DNA of 30,167 nt, taken from positions 320,541 to 350,707 of the forward strand of contig MU646752.1 of NCBI GenBank assembly GCA_026770585.1, in the 5' to 3' direction. The translations under genes and the position numbers were made by a program. Below the pieces are notes generated by a model. That model had not been told where the DNA came from and did not search any database. It was given only the letters and a program-made list of their open reading frames with translations. The stretch is from Baffinella frigidus (lineage: Eukaryota > Cryptophyceae > Cryptomonadales > Baffinellaceae). Below, piece by piece: positions 1-12,500 of the stretch; position 1 is the first letter of the stretch; each line of letters begins with the position of its first letter.

Positions 1-64
1 GGGGGGGGGGGGGGGGGGTCGGAAACAGCTGTTTGCAGGCAGCACGCACTGTTGACGGTGAGTA

Positions 65-181
65 CAGGGGTACCTCGCTCATAAGAACACGCCCCCTCCC
101 ATGACCCTACAGTAGGGCCATGCCTAGGGCCCTATGGTTGTCCTATGGGGGGTGCGCTTTCTTATGAGCGAGGTACCCCTG
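65..181. mobile_element. Foldback A1 (CAGGGGTACCTCGC ends)
   Basis: Inverted ends CAGGGGTACCTCGCTCATAA, flanked TA on the left and TG on the right. The interior has CCTAGG/CTAGGG core 2. The ends resemble pogo/Tigger-type termini (CAG..TACCTCG with TA target). No coding capacity. Confidence 0.85.
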
Positions 182-299
182 TGCCAGCATCGTCAACTTC
201 CCTCCGAGACAAGCGGTAGCAAGCAGTTAAGTTGATCACCTTTCAAAGGTCTTTGCGGGTAATCAAGAAGAAGAAGAAGACGAACAAGCAGAAGGAGTT

Positions 300-437
300 A
301 ATCCCGCCGAGTATTCAAGTTGAATACGATCTGGAACGAAAATTGCTACACAATTGTTTTTACTACTACGTGTATGGACGAACTGTACAGTAATTTTCGT
401 TGCCAGATCGCATTGAACTTGAATACTGGTCCGGATG
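300..437. mobile_element. Foldback D4 (TATTCAAGTTGAATACG arms)
   Basis: Arms GAGTATTCAAGTTGAATACG / complement around core 1 (GAAAATTGCTACACAATTGT .. GTACAGTAATTTTC). Its right arm lies 23 bases past the donor of the G1-box exon. Confidence 0.78.
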
Positions 438-451
438 AGAGTGTGGAGGAC

Positions 452-532
452 CTGGAGAAAAGAGAAGAGGCCGTTCATTCTTGAGCGCGGTATACCACCG
501 CCCTCGTCCGAAATCCGAATCGTCACATCCTC
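452..532 (-). CDS. PDK: PDK-family exon, GHKL G1 box
   Basis: The 81-nt, 27-codon exon has acceptor aacgcacag and donor CTCCAG|gtcctc. It reads EDVTIRISDEGGGIPRSRMN then GLFSFLQ. DEGGGIP is the G1 box that lines the ATP pocket in GHKL kinases. The family continues with '..y.sTa.' and the G2 box, which must lie left of this window. No degraded copy was seen. Confidence 0.93.
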
Positions 533-3500
533 CTGTGCGTTATTCGGGTGGTTGATAGACTCAGGGTTGGTTGGCTGAAACGGATTTCTCGAGGAGGCGA
601 CACGAGACAAGAAGATGTCGAAAGGTCACCTACCCAGAGTCGTATATCACAAAGTATGCAACGTACCCAGAGTCGTATATCACGTACCCAGAGTCGTATA
701 ACTAAGATTGAAGTTCAGCGGCTCGGGCCGACCCGGTACCACTCGAGGCTAGAGATGTGACTATTTTAAAACAGGGTTTCTTTTACAAGTGAAGGGGAAA
801 AAGATGGGTGTAGTAAATTTCACACAAATAGGGGCGTTTGGTCACGTAGCTGGGGGAATTCCCCCAGCTACGTGACCAAGCCTGCCCGTGACTGGTACCA
901 AATTTAACAACCCCACATTTGAAATACTCCCTCTTCCAGCCTGGAGTGGTACGCAAGGCAAACCTCCGGCACGGACTTGGCAACACACAACTGGGTACGA
1001 AACAAGCCGCGAGTGACGACCACGTTGACAGTCGGAATCTCCTCCTCAGACAAAACTAATACACACGTGCTTTACTGTTAACACATGCTTCACTGTTACG
1101 ATCAAGATCCAACTGTGTAGTAACTTTCATGGGCGGGAAACGCACTAATTAAAATGCATTCTCTGAGATAGAAATGGGTACGATCCATTCCGCGAGCGCA
1201 TTCGATTCCCGCCAATGAAAATTACTACACGGATCCTTTTACTATTACTGTTGGGATCCAAATGTGTAGTAACTTTCATTGGCGGGAAACGCACTAATTA
1301 ATAAGCATTCTCTGAGGGAGAAATGGGTACGGACCAGGCCGCGGGCGACGACGACTTTGACAGCTGGAAGGTCCTCCCCAGGCACGCCCGGATGCGACTC
1401 CACCACCGCCCGCACCGCGTTCTTCAGCAACTGCGCATGCAAAACACCAACCTTGAATGAGGAGTCATTTTGGTGTCCGAGGCCATGCAATTTAAACCAC
1501 CTTTTATGCTATGTTAAGGGTGGATTTTTCCAGATTTCGCTATCTTAGCTTCGACATAGCTGTAAAATAGCACAAAACCCACCCGAAGATAGCAAAACAC
1601 GGTTCAAATTGCATGGCCTCGCCCATGAATTTGGATGCGACTCGACCACCGCCCGCGCCGCGTTCTTGAGCAACTGCACGCGTGGCCAGAACAGGATGTA
1701 CATGTGTCGTGGTGTTACGCGCTAGTTGTTGACTGGAATTGGTCACGTAACTGAGACGATCAGGGAGACATAGGTGTTGAACATAGTCCGTCTGTCAGCC
1801 TCGAGTTCTGAGGCACGCCCAGGGAAATTTTATATAAAATATATGGTTAGTTATAAAATATATGGTTAGTTATTTGAAATAGTAGGCTCATACACCCTTA
1901 TAAAATATATGGTTATAAAATATATGGTTAGTTATTTGAAAAAGTAGGCTCATACACCCTTCACAAATACATCATATGGGATGCGACTCCACCACCGCCC
2001 GAACCGCGTTCTTCAGCAACTGCTGATGCAGAACGCCAACGTGGAAAGAGCAGTCATTTGGACGCGGCTCGGTACACAATTGACCATAGATGCTTGAGGA
2101 GCTGTGTGCGAGGCGCGCGCCGCCCGCATCACTTCTGGGGTGCGGCGCGGTGGTAGAGCGGGTGCGGGAAAACTTGGCCGATTTGCGAGAGAACCATTTT
2201 TAGAAACTCGAAATATGTGTACCAGAACTCGTCCAGGAATCATCTTTCACAAATGGGGACGAATACAGAATTTGAAACCCGAAACTGGTGCGGGATTCGC
2301 ACTTGGTGTCTCGGGTTTCGGGTTTCGGAGCGGGAGGAACCTCGGTGACCATGTACTGCATGTGCGACGGGACGTATTGTCGAAATGGGCTTCGCGCGGA
2401 ATCGAGGTCAGGTCAGGAAATCAGGATTTTTTTCAAAAAATGGACTTTTATGCTGTCGTGGGCATGATTTTTATCTCAAAATGGCATCTCCCACCCATAA
2501 GATGACACCAAAAGGCAAAAAGGTAAAAAAATGTTGCTGACCTGACCTCGATTTTTTCCGGGCGGAGCCCATTTCGACAATAGGTGGTGCTCGGGTGAAC
2601 CGTCCGTCAACTTTTCGTGTTATTTATTGCGTGAAACTCGTCAAAATTTTGTAGAATCGATCAGGGAACAAGGCTGAGGCAGATATAGACCTCGGTGACC
2701 ATGTACGGCATGTGCGACGGGACGTAGGCGATGCTTGGGTCTGGCGCCTTGCACACCACCCGGACTCAGGAAATACCTAGGGACCTAAGAAATTCCTACC
2801 AGGTGAACAGATGGCTCAGGATGTGAACTCAAGGATTTCCTCGATTTCTGGTACAAACCCAAGAATTTAGAAACCCAACGATACGCAGCTACGAATTGCT
2901 GGTGGACCTCGGTGACCATGTACTGCATGTGCGACGGCACGTAGGTGATGCTCGGGTCTGGCGCCTTACATACCACCTGCGCTTAGGGTTTCGGGTTCAG
3001 GGTTCAGGGTTCAGGGTTCAGGGTTCAGGGTTCAGGGTTTAGGTTTCAGCGTTTAGGGTGCAAGGGTGAGGGTGAGTGGTTCAGGTTGTATGGTTGTTTT
3101 TTCAGGCGGTGGGGCACTACCTCGATAGGTTCACGCCAGGTCGTAACTCGGAATTTCAGCTACAAGTCTGTTTTGAAAAAAATTACCCGGATCCAAAAAA
3201 ATGTATTCGGATCGGACGTGAAAAGGACGAGGAGCTGCCTCTCACGTGGGACCGCACACTCATTTAGTACCATGAAACAAACCGTTGCGTCCTGAAATTC
3301 CTAGTAATGGCCTCCCGTGGGGAGCGACGCCCGCGTGCGGAAAGCTGAAAAACAATCCAGGCTCACCAAATTGGTGATCCCAAATAAACTGAGACAGAGC
3401 TGGCTATCCCCCGCAGCCCTCGTTCTCAGGCGGCGGGGCGTTCTTGTTCAGGCGCCCTGAGCGCTCGTTTTCGGGTAAGGGGGCGCGACCTCGACAGGGG

Positions 3501-6500
3501 GGTCTCAGAACCCACAGGTCATGAGGCTCCCCTGAGGTCAGTTCTAAGTCAACCCCTTACCCGAAAACAGGGGGGGCGAACACAGGCATTGCCCCCCTGT
3601 CGAGGGGGGCGATGCCTGTGAGCGCCAAGCACAGCCCCACAACGGTATACACCCGTCTTGTGTCGTGTGGAGCGGAAACGAGCCCAGCCACACCACATCG
3701 GTGAGACCAAATAGACTGAGACAGCGCTAGAGTAACCTGGACGTGTGGAAGTGTGTGGGCTGGAGACAGAGCTTAGCGTATTGTCCATGTAGCTTATGAT
3801 CCATGCATCCCCTTTTTCGGCGGCGGGAGGCACCTCGACAGGGGGGGCTCCCCCCGGGGGCGCCCGTGTGAGCCACCACCAGCCACCAGAAGTGAACCAA
3901 ATCGAGGTGATGGCAAACGGTGTTTTCCCCTGCGAAGTACATGAAAAACGTGTACCATCCAGGGCAAATCAACGTTTGCCATTACCTCGATTTGGTTCAC
4001 TTCTGGTGGCTGGTGGCAGGCACAGCCCCACTGCGTCACCCGCCGCTTTCGGGGACCACCGATCCGATGTTGGTGTTTACTAAGGCCAGATAATGTGCAC
4101 TTGAGAATGTCAATGTCAATATTCACCCAACCAGCCTTACTATACACCAAACTTGGATCGGGGGGTCCCCGAAACAATTTTGACCGCGCGCGTTTTCAGG
4201 CAAGGGGGCGCAACCTCGATAGGGGGGGCGACGCTCGTGTGCGCAAGACACAGCCCCACTGCGTCATCCAAGCGCTCTCAACAAAACGGGCGCCGCAGGA
4301 ACCTTCGCCCATAAATCCCGTCGAAATATCGGGAAACAAAATGGTTTTTGCGAGCAATTATCAATTACCACGGAAATAAACGGACCGATCTGCGAAGGCC
4401 ACGGTGTGGGTCCGAGCGCCCTCGTTTTCGGGTAAGGGGGCGCGACCTCGACAGGGGGGGCGGCGCCCGTGTGCGCCAGGCACAGCCCCACTGCGTCGTC
4501 TGCCGCTTGCCCTGCGGTGTGCGTTTCGAGTCTAGCTTTCAGGGGTTTGGCGTGTGGGTTTGGGGGTGTCTCGTCGCCGCGTGTTACAGGGCTTACGGTG
4601 TGGGTGGGGTAGGGCCCCACTGCGTCGTCCGCCGTTTGCCCTGATTGCAGGGTGAAATGTTTCAGGGTGTTGTAGCCTGAGTCGGGGTAATACCACCTGA
4701 AACCCACCTGGCAGGGGCGGCCCAATACGGCAGTGCTGGGAGACACAGCAGAGGGCTCGGGCCGCCCCGGTACGTTCGTGAAGCAATCTCGTCTGGGGAC
4801 ATCACTCAATCCGTTCCACTTTGTATGCGATGTTAGGCTTTGATGTGGCAAAACTCCGGTACGGACCTCGCTTTCTCGAAACAGCTTTGAAAGTCGCTGT
4901 GGAAAGGTTCAAAGGGTTGAGGGTGGCCCGACCTGCGATCAAGTCGGGACGGCACGCCTTCGCCAGGATCCCGCTGTATCCTGGGTTCTCCACCTGCGAG
5001 AGACAGGCATTAATGGGGTAATGGACCAAAAAATGGGGTAGTTAGGCCTACGGGATTGCCTAGGACCTCCTACTGTAGGCATGCGAGCAGCGTCAGCGGG
5101 GCGTCCTGCAGAGAGACAACCACACGGTGGTCTACCAACCTTTCATCAAAAGTCAACTTACCTGAAGACAATTAACTTAACGATTTTTTCTGATGCAAAT
5201 TGGGCACGCATCACCCTGGAATCCAGGGTCAACGAAACCCTCGTAGCCCACCGTGTGGATGGTGCTCGATGAACAATGCCCTCCCGGTACGCGAAGTACG
5301 ACTGATGTTAATCACAGGTTGTCAGCTGATGGTGTTTGGTGTTTGGTGACACCAAATTTTACAGGTTGTGAGTCCTGAGATTTCATAGGTTATGTATGAG
5401 CCCTGAGATTTCACAGGTTATGAGACCTGGGTGCATACAGGCGCCTACCGTAGGGACTGGACTATGTTCATGGGGTAACGTCCTGAAAACCGGGTAGTTA
5501 GGCCTACCGTATTGCCTACGGTAGGCCGTAGGGCCCCTGGGACCTAATGTGTCATAGGAACCCCCTTAGGCCCCTACTGCCTACCATAGGCAATACCGTA
5601 GGCTTAACTACCCGGTTTTCGGGACGTTAGCCTATGAATGTGGGTGCCTTGCGCAAGTGGACACCTGCAGCACCACAACCTAGCGCCGTTTCCCGTAAAT
5701 CGTGGGACCGCATATAATCATGAATTAATCGGTATTGCCGGTGAAACAATTCATCCATGAGACCGCATGCAGGTCATGAAGCAATCATACTAAAGCTCAA
5801 GCCCTTCACACTACACTGCGAATCCGGATATTTTGCAAAAGTCAACACCCCCACAAATCTGCCAACTTTAGAAACGAGATGCACCATCGGTGTCCTTCGA
5901 TTTTCGATTTTCGCCATGAGTTGACTAATACAAAAAACTTGGCCCTGGCAGTTCACTAAGCACCTGTGCGGTGATATGGTGCTCCATGAGGAAGCGAAGC
6001 CCGATCCGCGCCGTGTAGAACGCCCCCAGAACCTGCGGGTTATGGCGTAGGGGTCACACGCGAGGTCATCATCGAGGCACCCTGAACCCACGGTCTCGGC
6101 TCGGCACCGCCAAGCCCGGTTCTGGTCCTAATTAAATTTACTTAAGGCCCTAATTAACCTTCGTCCAACTCCTATGAACAAATAGGGATCAATTTTGGTT
6201 AACATGGAGGCAGCCTTCACCCACGCGCATTGTCGGTCTCGGCTCGGCACCGCGAAGCCCTGGGTGGACCCCCGATACGCGCCGTGTAGCCCCAGAACCT
6301 GCGATTGCGATTTAGAGTGTAGGGTGTAGGGTGTAGGGGTGTAGGGTGCAGGGTGTAGGGTGCAGGGTGGAGGGTGGAGGGTGTAGGGTGTAGGGTGTAG
6401 GGTGTAGGGTGTAGGGTGTAGGGTGTAGGGTGTAGGGTGTAGGGTGTAGGGTGTAGGGTTTAGGATTTAGGGTGTAGGGTTTAGGGTGCAGGGTTTAGGG

Positions 6501-9500
6501 TTTGCGCATCACACGCGCATTGCCAATCTCGGCTGAGCACCAGGCATGGCTGGACCTTATCCGGGGACACCTATTTTTCTTTTATTTGATTCCAATGAAA
6601 ATCACTACAAAAATGATTGAACAAAAATTATTACTAGTAAGAACGAATTGTGTAGTAATGTTCATTGCCATCAAATGAAAGAAAAATAGGTTTCCCCGGA
6701 TACGACCCGCGAGCCACCGCGAAGTGTCCTGTTCACGACTCCTAGATCTGTTCGAGTTCGATTTGGTCTCATCATTAAAAACATTTAGACGTAGATGGAC
6801 GGTTAATTCGTACTGAAGATCCTTCTTTAAAACTAATAACGATGAGACAAGATTTAGTGGGACAGAGCTAGGACTCGGTCGCGACCGTGTGCTTCCCGCG
6901 CGGCTGCACGCAGGAGGAGGGGTGCTAATGCCACAAGCTAACGCCAGCGGACCCCTTAGCCTACGATAGGAACCCCCCCTCCTCCTACGACGTTTGAAAC
7001 AAAAAGGTCTTTAAAAGTCGTAGGAGGGGGTTTCCTACCGTAGACAATCCGTAGGCTCTAAGTACCTCACTGGCGTTGGCTTTTTGCATGAGTGCAGCTG
7101 GATATGGGCGTAAGCCAGTCGGTTCGCGGACATGGTGCTGAGAGTGGAGGGGGTGCGGATTCCTAGCTCTGCCTCACTCGGGTTGACGGAAACATGCACG
7201 ATCGTCCCAGACTCTGTCGTTTCGGTACTCAAGTACTAGCTCTGCCTCAGCCGGGTTGACCGACTATTGTCAAGTTAGCATGCTGGTTCCACGGTACAAA
7301 TCCGTCAACTTTGGAGCGGAAAAGAGCCCGGGCTCATCAAATTTGCGAGCCCAAATAGACTGAGACAGAGCTGGGATTCGAATAAGCCTGATCGATAGAC
7401 GCATGCATGTGATGGCAGGGTGTGCGGTCTCGGCAGGATGAGGTAGGGTAGGGTAGGGTAGGGTCGGGTCGGTAGGATTTCGTAGGGAATTTAAAACCTA
7501 AATCCAAAACAATAAACCCTAAACCCTAGGGAGGAGGGTTTAAGATCTAGGGTTTAGGGTTTAGGGTTTAGGGGGCAGAGTTTAGGGGTGTAACGTGTAG
7601 GGTGTAGGGTTTGAGGCTTCGGGGATCTAGTCGATGGACTCCTGCAACCGTGTTGTTGCTATCTTGGGATGGTTTTTCTTATATATTAAAGACATATCCA
7701 AGCTAATATAGCAAAATAAGAGAGTCACCACCCTTAAGATAGCATAAAAGGCGGTTTAAATTGAGTCGCCCCGCACACTAAAGTGATGGAAGCCGCGCGT
7801 TACAGTGAGGATCAGGGAGGATAGGGAGGGTCAGAAGCATTGTTTAGGGGGCTTAGGGTGCGGGTTCACGTGTAAATCTGGTCAACTTTCACACGTGTAA
7901 ACCTGGTCAACTTGAGAATAGTCGGTCAACCAAAGCGAGGCAGGGCTAGAGCGTGTCCGGTTGGGTGTGAGGGCAGATTCGGTTTGAGGGCGGGTTCGGG
8001 GGGGCCTGATCGATGGACTCCTGCATGAGATGGAACCGACCATTCTCAAGTTGGCAAGCTGGCTTCGAGGTAAAAAATCGTCAACTTTGGAGCGGGAAAG
8101 AGCCCGAGCTCACCAAATCCGCGAGCCCAAATAGACTGAGGAAGAGCTAGGATTCGACTTAGACTGAGGAAGAGCTAGGATTCGACTTAGACTGAGGAAG
8201 AGCTAGGATTCGAGAGAGCTAGGAGGCCTGGTCGATGGATTCCTGCATGTCATGGAAGCGCCTATTCGCAAGTTGGCATCGATGCCACCTTCACAAACGC
8301 ATCAACGTTGGAGCGAAAACACGCCCGGAATCGACAGATTGGTGCGGCACTTGGACAAAAGCAGGATTCGGGGGGACCTGGTCGATGGACTCCTGCATGT
8401 GATGGAAGCGCTCAGCCCCGACCTCGTCACGCAACTCCACTGCCAGCCCCCACCCTTCACTTCCAATAATAAAATAAATTAAAAATCTACACACGCAAGA
8501 AAAAAAGAAGAAAAAATTGGGAGGTGCTGCCCTTCAGTTCCACGCAAAAAGTGGCTACGTGAAAGAAAACAGAAACTACCCAACATGGTGCCTACACTTT
8601 GCTTACTGGCTGCAGGCGTGACTCCTCGTGGCCAAACTCAGAAACAAACCCTGTTAAGAGTGGGAGTTAATAGTGGGTTACATAAACAAACCCTAAGAGC
8701 GGCACTCTTAACGGCCGCGGGAGGGGGGCACGGGCCGAGAGTGGAGGGTGGAGGATACCGCATGCCTGAGCGAGGTTTCAGAATACTGCCGTGTGGTCCC
8801 GAACCAAGCTCGTCAAAATGTTTGTAGACTTTTGGACTACTCATTTCCAGGCTTGAGAGTAATAAAGATGGAGGAGGAGGAGGAGGAGGAGGGGGAGGAG
8901 TAGGAGGACGGAGGGTCGTCTTAATTATCATAGACTTTTGGATCACTCATCTCCAGGCTTGAGAGTAGTAAGGATAATGAAGAAGAAGAAGGAGGAGGCG
9001 GATGGAGGGTACCGCATCCCTGCGCGAAGTTGCGCAACCTCGCGCTAGGACTAGCGTTTGGTCCAGAGACGTCTTAGGGCTCACAAAATTTTGGTCTTAG
9101 GTCTCACAAATTTTTGGATCAGATCACTCATCTCCAGGCGTGAGAGCAATAAAGGCGAAGGAGGAGGAAGAGGAGGAGGGAAAAAAAGACGAAGAAGGAG
9201 AAGGAGCCTCCGTCTTCGTCTTTATTCTCAGGAGGAGGAGGAGGAGGAGGAGGAGGAGAAAGGAGGGCTGCCGCGTCCCTGCGCGAGGTTGCCGACTGCC
9301 GTGTGGTTCCGCAGCAGAAGAAAAACAACAGGGAGCGGGGTGAGGGGCGAAGAGATCACGGGCCAAAAGTAGAGGGTGGAGGCTCATAGACTTTTGTATC
9401 ACTCAACGCAAGGCTCAAGGGCCTCATTTAACTCAAGGCTCAAGGGCCTGATTTAGGACCTGTATCGAGAGTAAAAAAGAACAAGAAGAAGAAGAAAGAG

Positions 9501-12500
9501 GTGGAGGATACCGCATCCCTGCGCGAGGTTGCGCACGACTGCCGTGTGGTCCCGCAGCATCCGTTTCAGCATCGCTGCACCCCGCGGGCTCCCCTGTGTC
9601 AGCCACCGCCAGTTTCGAACACGCAACCATTATAGCTCTTGTCTTTGAGGCGGGCCCGTTTCTCGAGGCGCATAGACTGTTGTATCACTCAACTCAAGGC
9701 TCAAGGGTCTCATTTAGGAGCTGTATCGAGAGCCATCAAGAAGAAGAAGAAGATAGTCCCGCCTCCCTCCACGCAACCTCCCCTCCGCACAACTTCCATC
9801 CACACAACCTCCGCCTCGTTGCTATACGCCGTTGACCTACCGTTCCTGAACCCGCGACTCGTTTCCCTCCTGCAATTCGCAGTGTAGCAACGACCGTGTG
9901 GTCCCGCGGCATCCGTTTCAGCAACGCTGTTCCCCGCGATGAGGCCACGGTTAGCTCCAGGCGCCGTCCTTCTAGATCTCCTGGACGAAGCCTGCACAAA
10001 TCTGATGGAGTCGGTGTAAAGTACAGAAGAGGGTTCGCATGGAGGTGTCGCTTTACAAACAGGGCGGCTTTACCCACACAGCGGGCTGAGAAGGGATTCT
10101 TCGGCCCATTTTGGGGCCAACTTTCCGTTACCTTATCTCAAGGAAACCCCCCTACGGCGGCAAACAGCTCCAATTCCCAACACTTTTGGCGTGTTTCTCG
10201 GGTAGAATCAACTTTACTTCTAGATCGTGTAGTAAAATAAAAAACGTTCAAATTTCGACTTCAGACCTGGCACGGGCAGGGCGACGACGCCAGCTTTATC
10301 CGGGGAACCCTATTTTTCTTCTATTTCCTGGCAACGAAAATTACCACAGAAACGCTTTAATATTACTAATAAAAACGAATTGCGTAGTAATTTTCGATTC
10401 CAGGAAATAAAATAAAAATCCCCGGATAAAGCTCCGTCGCCTACCGAGGTTAGAGTTGCCTCGGAGTTCCCCACTCAGGTGGAGTTCCCCAACCTACCCA
10501 CACCACACGGCTTCGAAGGTTTCGGTGACCCTTGATTCCGGGGTGATACGTGACCAATTTGCATGGGAAAATCCTCCAAGTTAACTGTCTTCAGGTAAGT
10601 TGACTTTTGATGAAAGGTTCGTAGTCCACCGTGTGGTACCCACAGAAAGAGTACCTGTGAAGCGCGCCTCCTCCTCGACGGTGTGAGGGCAGGGCGAGGA
10701 TGCCAGATCCGTCGCTGCGTCTGCATACCTGCCCCGCTCTTGCTGTGTCAGTAACCTGACGAAGTGTCGTTGCTGTGTGTCAGTAACCTCATCAAGTGTC
10801 GTTGCGTCTTAAAGTGTCGCGCCACGGCCACGAGTTCAATCAAGTTCATAGGCCAACGGACTAAAAATGGGGTAGTTAGGCCTACGGAATTGCCTACCGT
10901 AGGCCGTAGGGCTTCCATGACCAAAAATTCCTAGGATTTTGGCCTACAGTAGGAGGTCCTAGGCAATGCCGTAGGCCTAACTACCCCATTTTTAGTCCAT
11001 TACCCTATTCAAGTCGCAGGAGGCTCCGCCGCTGCGTCTGCACACCTGCCGTGATTTACACCACAAGTGAGTGCAGCGAAATGGCTCCAAGCCCCGCGCA
11101 AATGTGAGATACAATCTAGAGAGGGCCGGGAGCCTCTCTGCGTCAGTGAGCTGACAACGTGCCTTGCCCTCCTGCTTCAGTCAGCTGACAACGTAGAGCG
11201 CTTGCGAGAAAACTTGGCCGATTTTAACGAGATTTTTTTCCAGAAATTCAGAGCTTTTGTACCAGGACGTGACATGAAACCGGTCCATCTAAACGATTCT
11301 GGTACAAATTCTGAAAACATTTCTCGTTGAAATCGGCCAAGTTTTCCCGCAAGCGCTCTATTATGATACCGCTTTGTTTTGAACGTCTGCATACAGGGGT
11401 ACCTCGCTCATGAGAAACTGCCCCCCCCCTAGGACCACCGTAGGGCCCTGGGCATAGTCCTACCGTAGGGTCCTAGGGGATGGTAGTTTCTTATGAGCGA
11501 GGTACCACTGTACCTGCCTCGCCTTTATGCTTCAGTCAGCTGACCTGGATTCCGCGATGTAACACCCAGGATTTCGCGATTTTTTGGGTATCCAACCAAT
11601 TTCATTCAGTGACCTGATCACGTACCGCTTCGTTTTGAGGTTCACACGAAATAAGCTATTGACACAACACAAGCCATCGCACTGGTGAAAGTAGCACCTC
11701 GTGTTGAAGTTTCTTGTCTCAGTCACCAGTTCAGGGAAGCCACCTCTCGCAGCGGAAAACTGTGCGAATGCCATGATGTCTGCTATCCCTTAAGTGGCGA
11801 GTAGGCCCATACGCCCTACCGTGGGGCCCTAGGACCTGCCTAGAACCTCTTGGTCGTTGGCCGTCGAATTTGACGGCCTCGCCACTTGAGGGATACGGCG
11901 TTGGCCTAGGGTTCCCACAACCGCGTCTCATAGTCTGAAAGACCGTTTGCACAGCCGTTCTCTCTGCAGAGAATTATGAACACGGGAGAAAAACGAGGCC
12001 TATTGAGTTGACAAACACGACCACTTCACGCTATTGTACTTTTCGGGTGAGCGCGGATTTTCTCGAGGTCGGGTCGGGGTGTCGGGAAATGAAAATCTCG
12101 ATAATTGGTGCGTCCATCTAAAGTTTTATGCTATCTTATTCATTGATATGATGACAAGATGCACCCCCCACCCATAATATGTCACAAATACTAGAGCCCT
12201 TTTTCGATATTTTCGATTTTTCCCGACTCCCCGACCCCGACCCAAAATCCGCGCTGACCCGAAAAGTACAATAGAGGGAGAGATACCACCCAGACCCAGA
12301 CAACCCAAGACCCCTCCTTTAACTGAAAGGGGGAGACCCACCAGAAGAAAAAACTCCGCACGGACCCCTCCTCTGTCAGGCTGGACGGGAGCGCCTACCT
12401 GAAACTCCACCTTCAATTCACATTGGTTCGGGGGAACATGGACACCCACCAGAAAAAAAAATAGCGCACCGACCGCTTTTCCGAGTAACCCAACGGCAAC

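Larger units (their letters stand above)
7388..8260 (-). pseudogene. Four 3'-end copies of the VELRDEVG exon
   Basis: At 7388-7415, 7627-7647, 8006-8037 and 8228-8260 the segment encoding HMQESIDQ recurs with substitutions. The base pair after CAG/TAG varies (gc, at, gc, gc) where the full exon has gt. They are interspersed with copies of foldback family I. Confidence 0.65.

Noticed and set aside
1-18. Poly-G start as a biological feature
   Set aside because: An 18-G run at a window edge may be a sequencing or assembly artefact, and nothing else supports a role.
2104-2505. 133-codon plus-strand open frame
   Set aside because: It runs through half a foldback, a ghost exon in the opposite strand and foldback O1.
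3416-4650. A repeated GC-rich 'transposon' (TTTTCGGGTAAGGGGGCGCG)
   Set aside because: It proved to be the exon/intron edge of a kinase exon copied several times; the reading frame and family match explain it better.
4264-4851. 195-codon minus-strand open frame as one gene
   Set aside because: Only the part at 4447-4511 matches the kinase; the rest is intron with ghost fragments and no splice-independent coding signal.
6308-6504. CRISPR or minisatellite array
   Set aside because: No spacers; units are TTTAGGG variants of the telomere type.
9058-9372. Glu/Arg-rich open frames
   Set aside because: They translate GGA/GAA tracts between exon copies.
11731-11952. Longer kinase exon extending upstream of 11759 through MAFAQFSAAR
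   Set aside because: It would run into foldback U at 11786-11893; the short exon is preferred, though the phase problem remains open.
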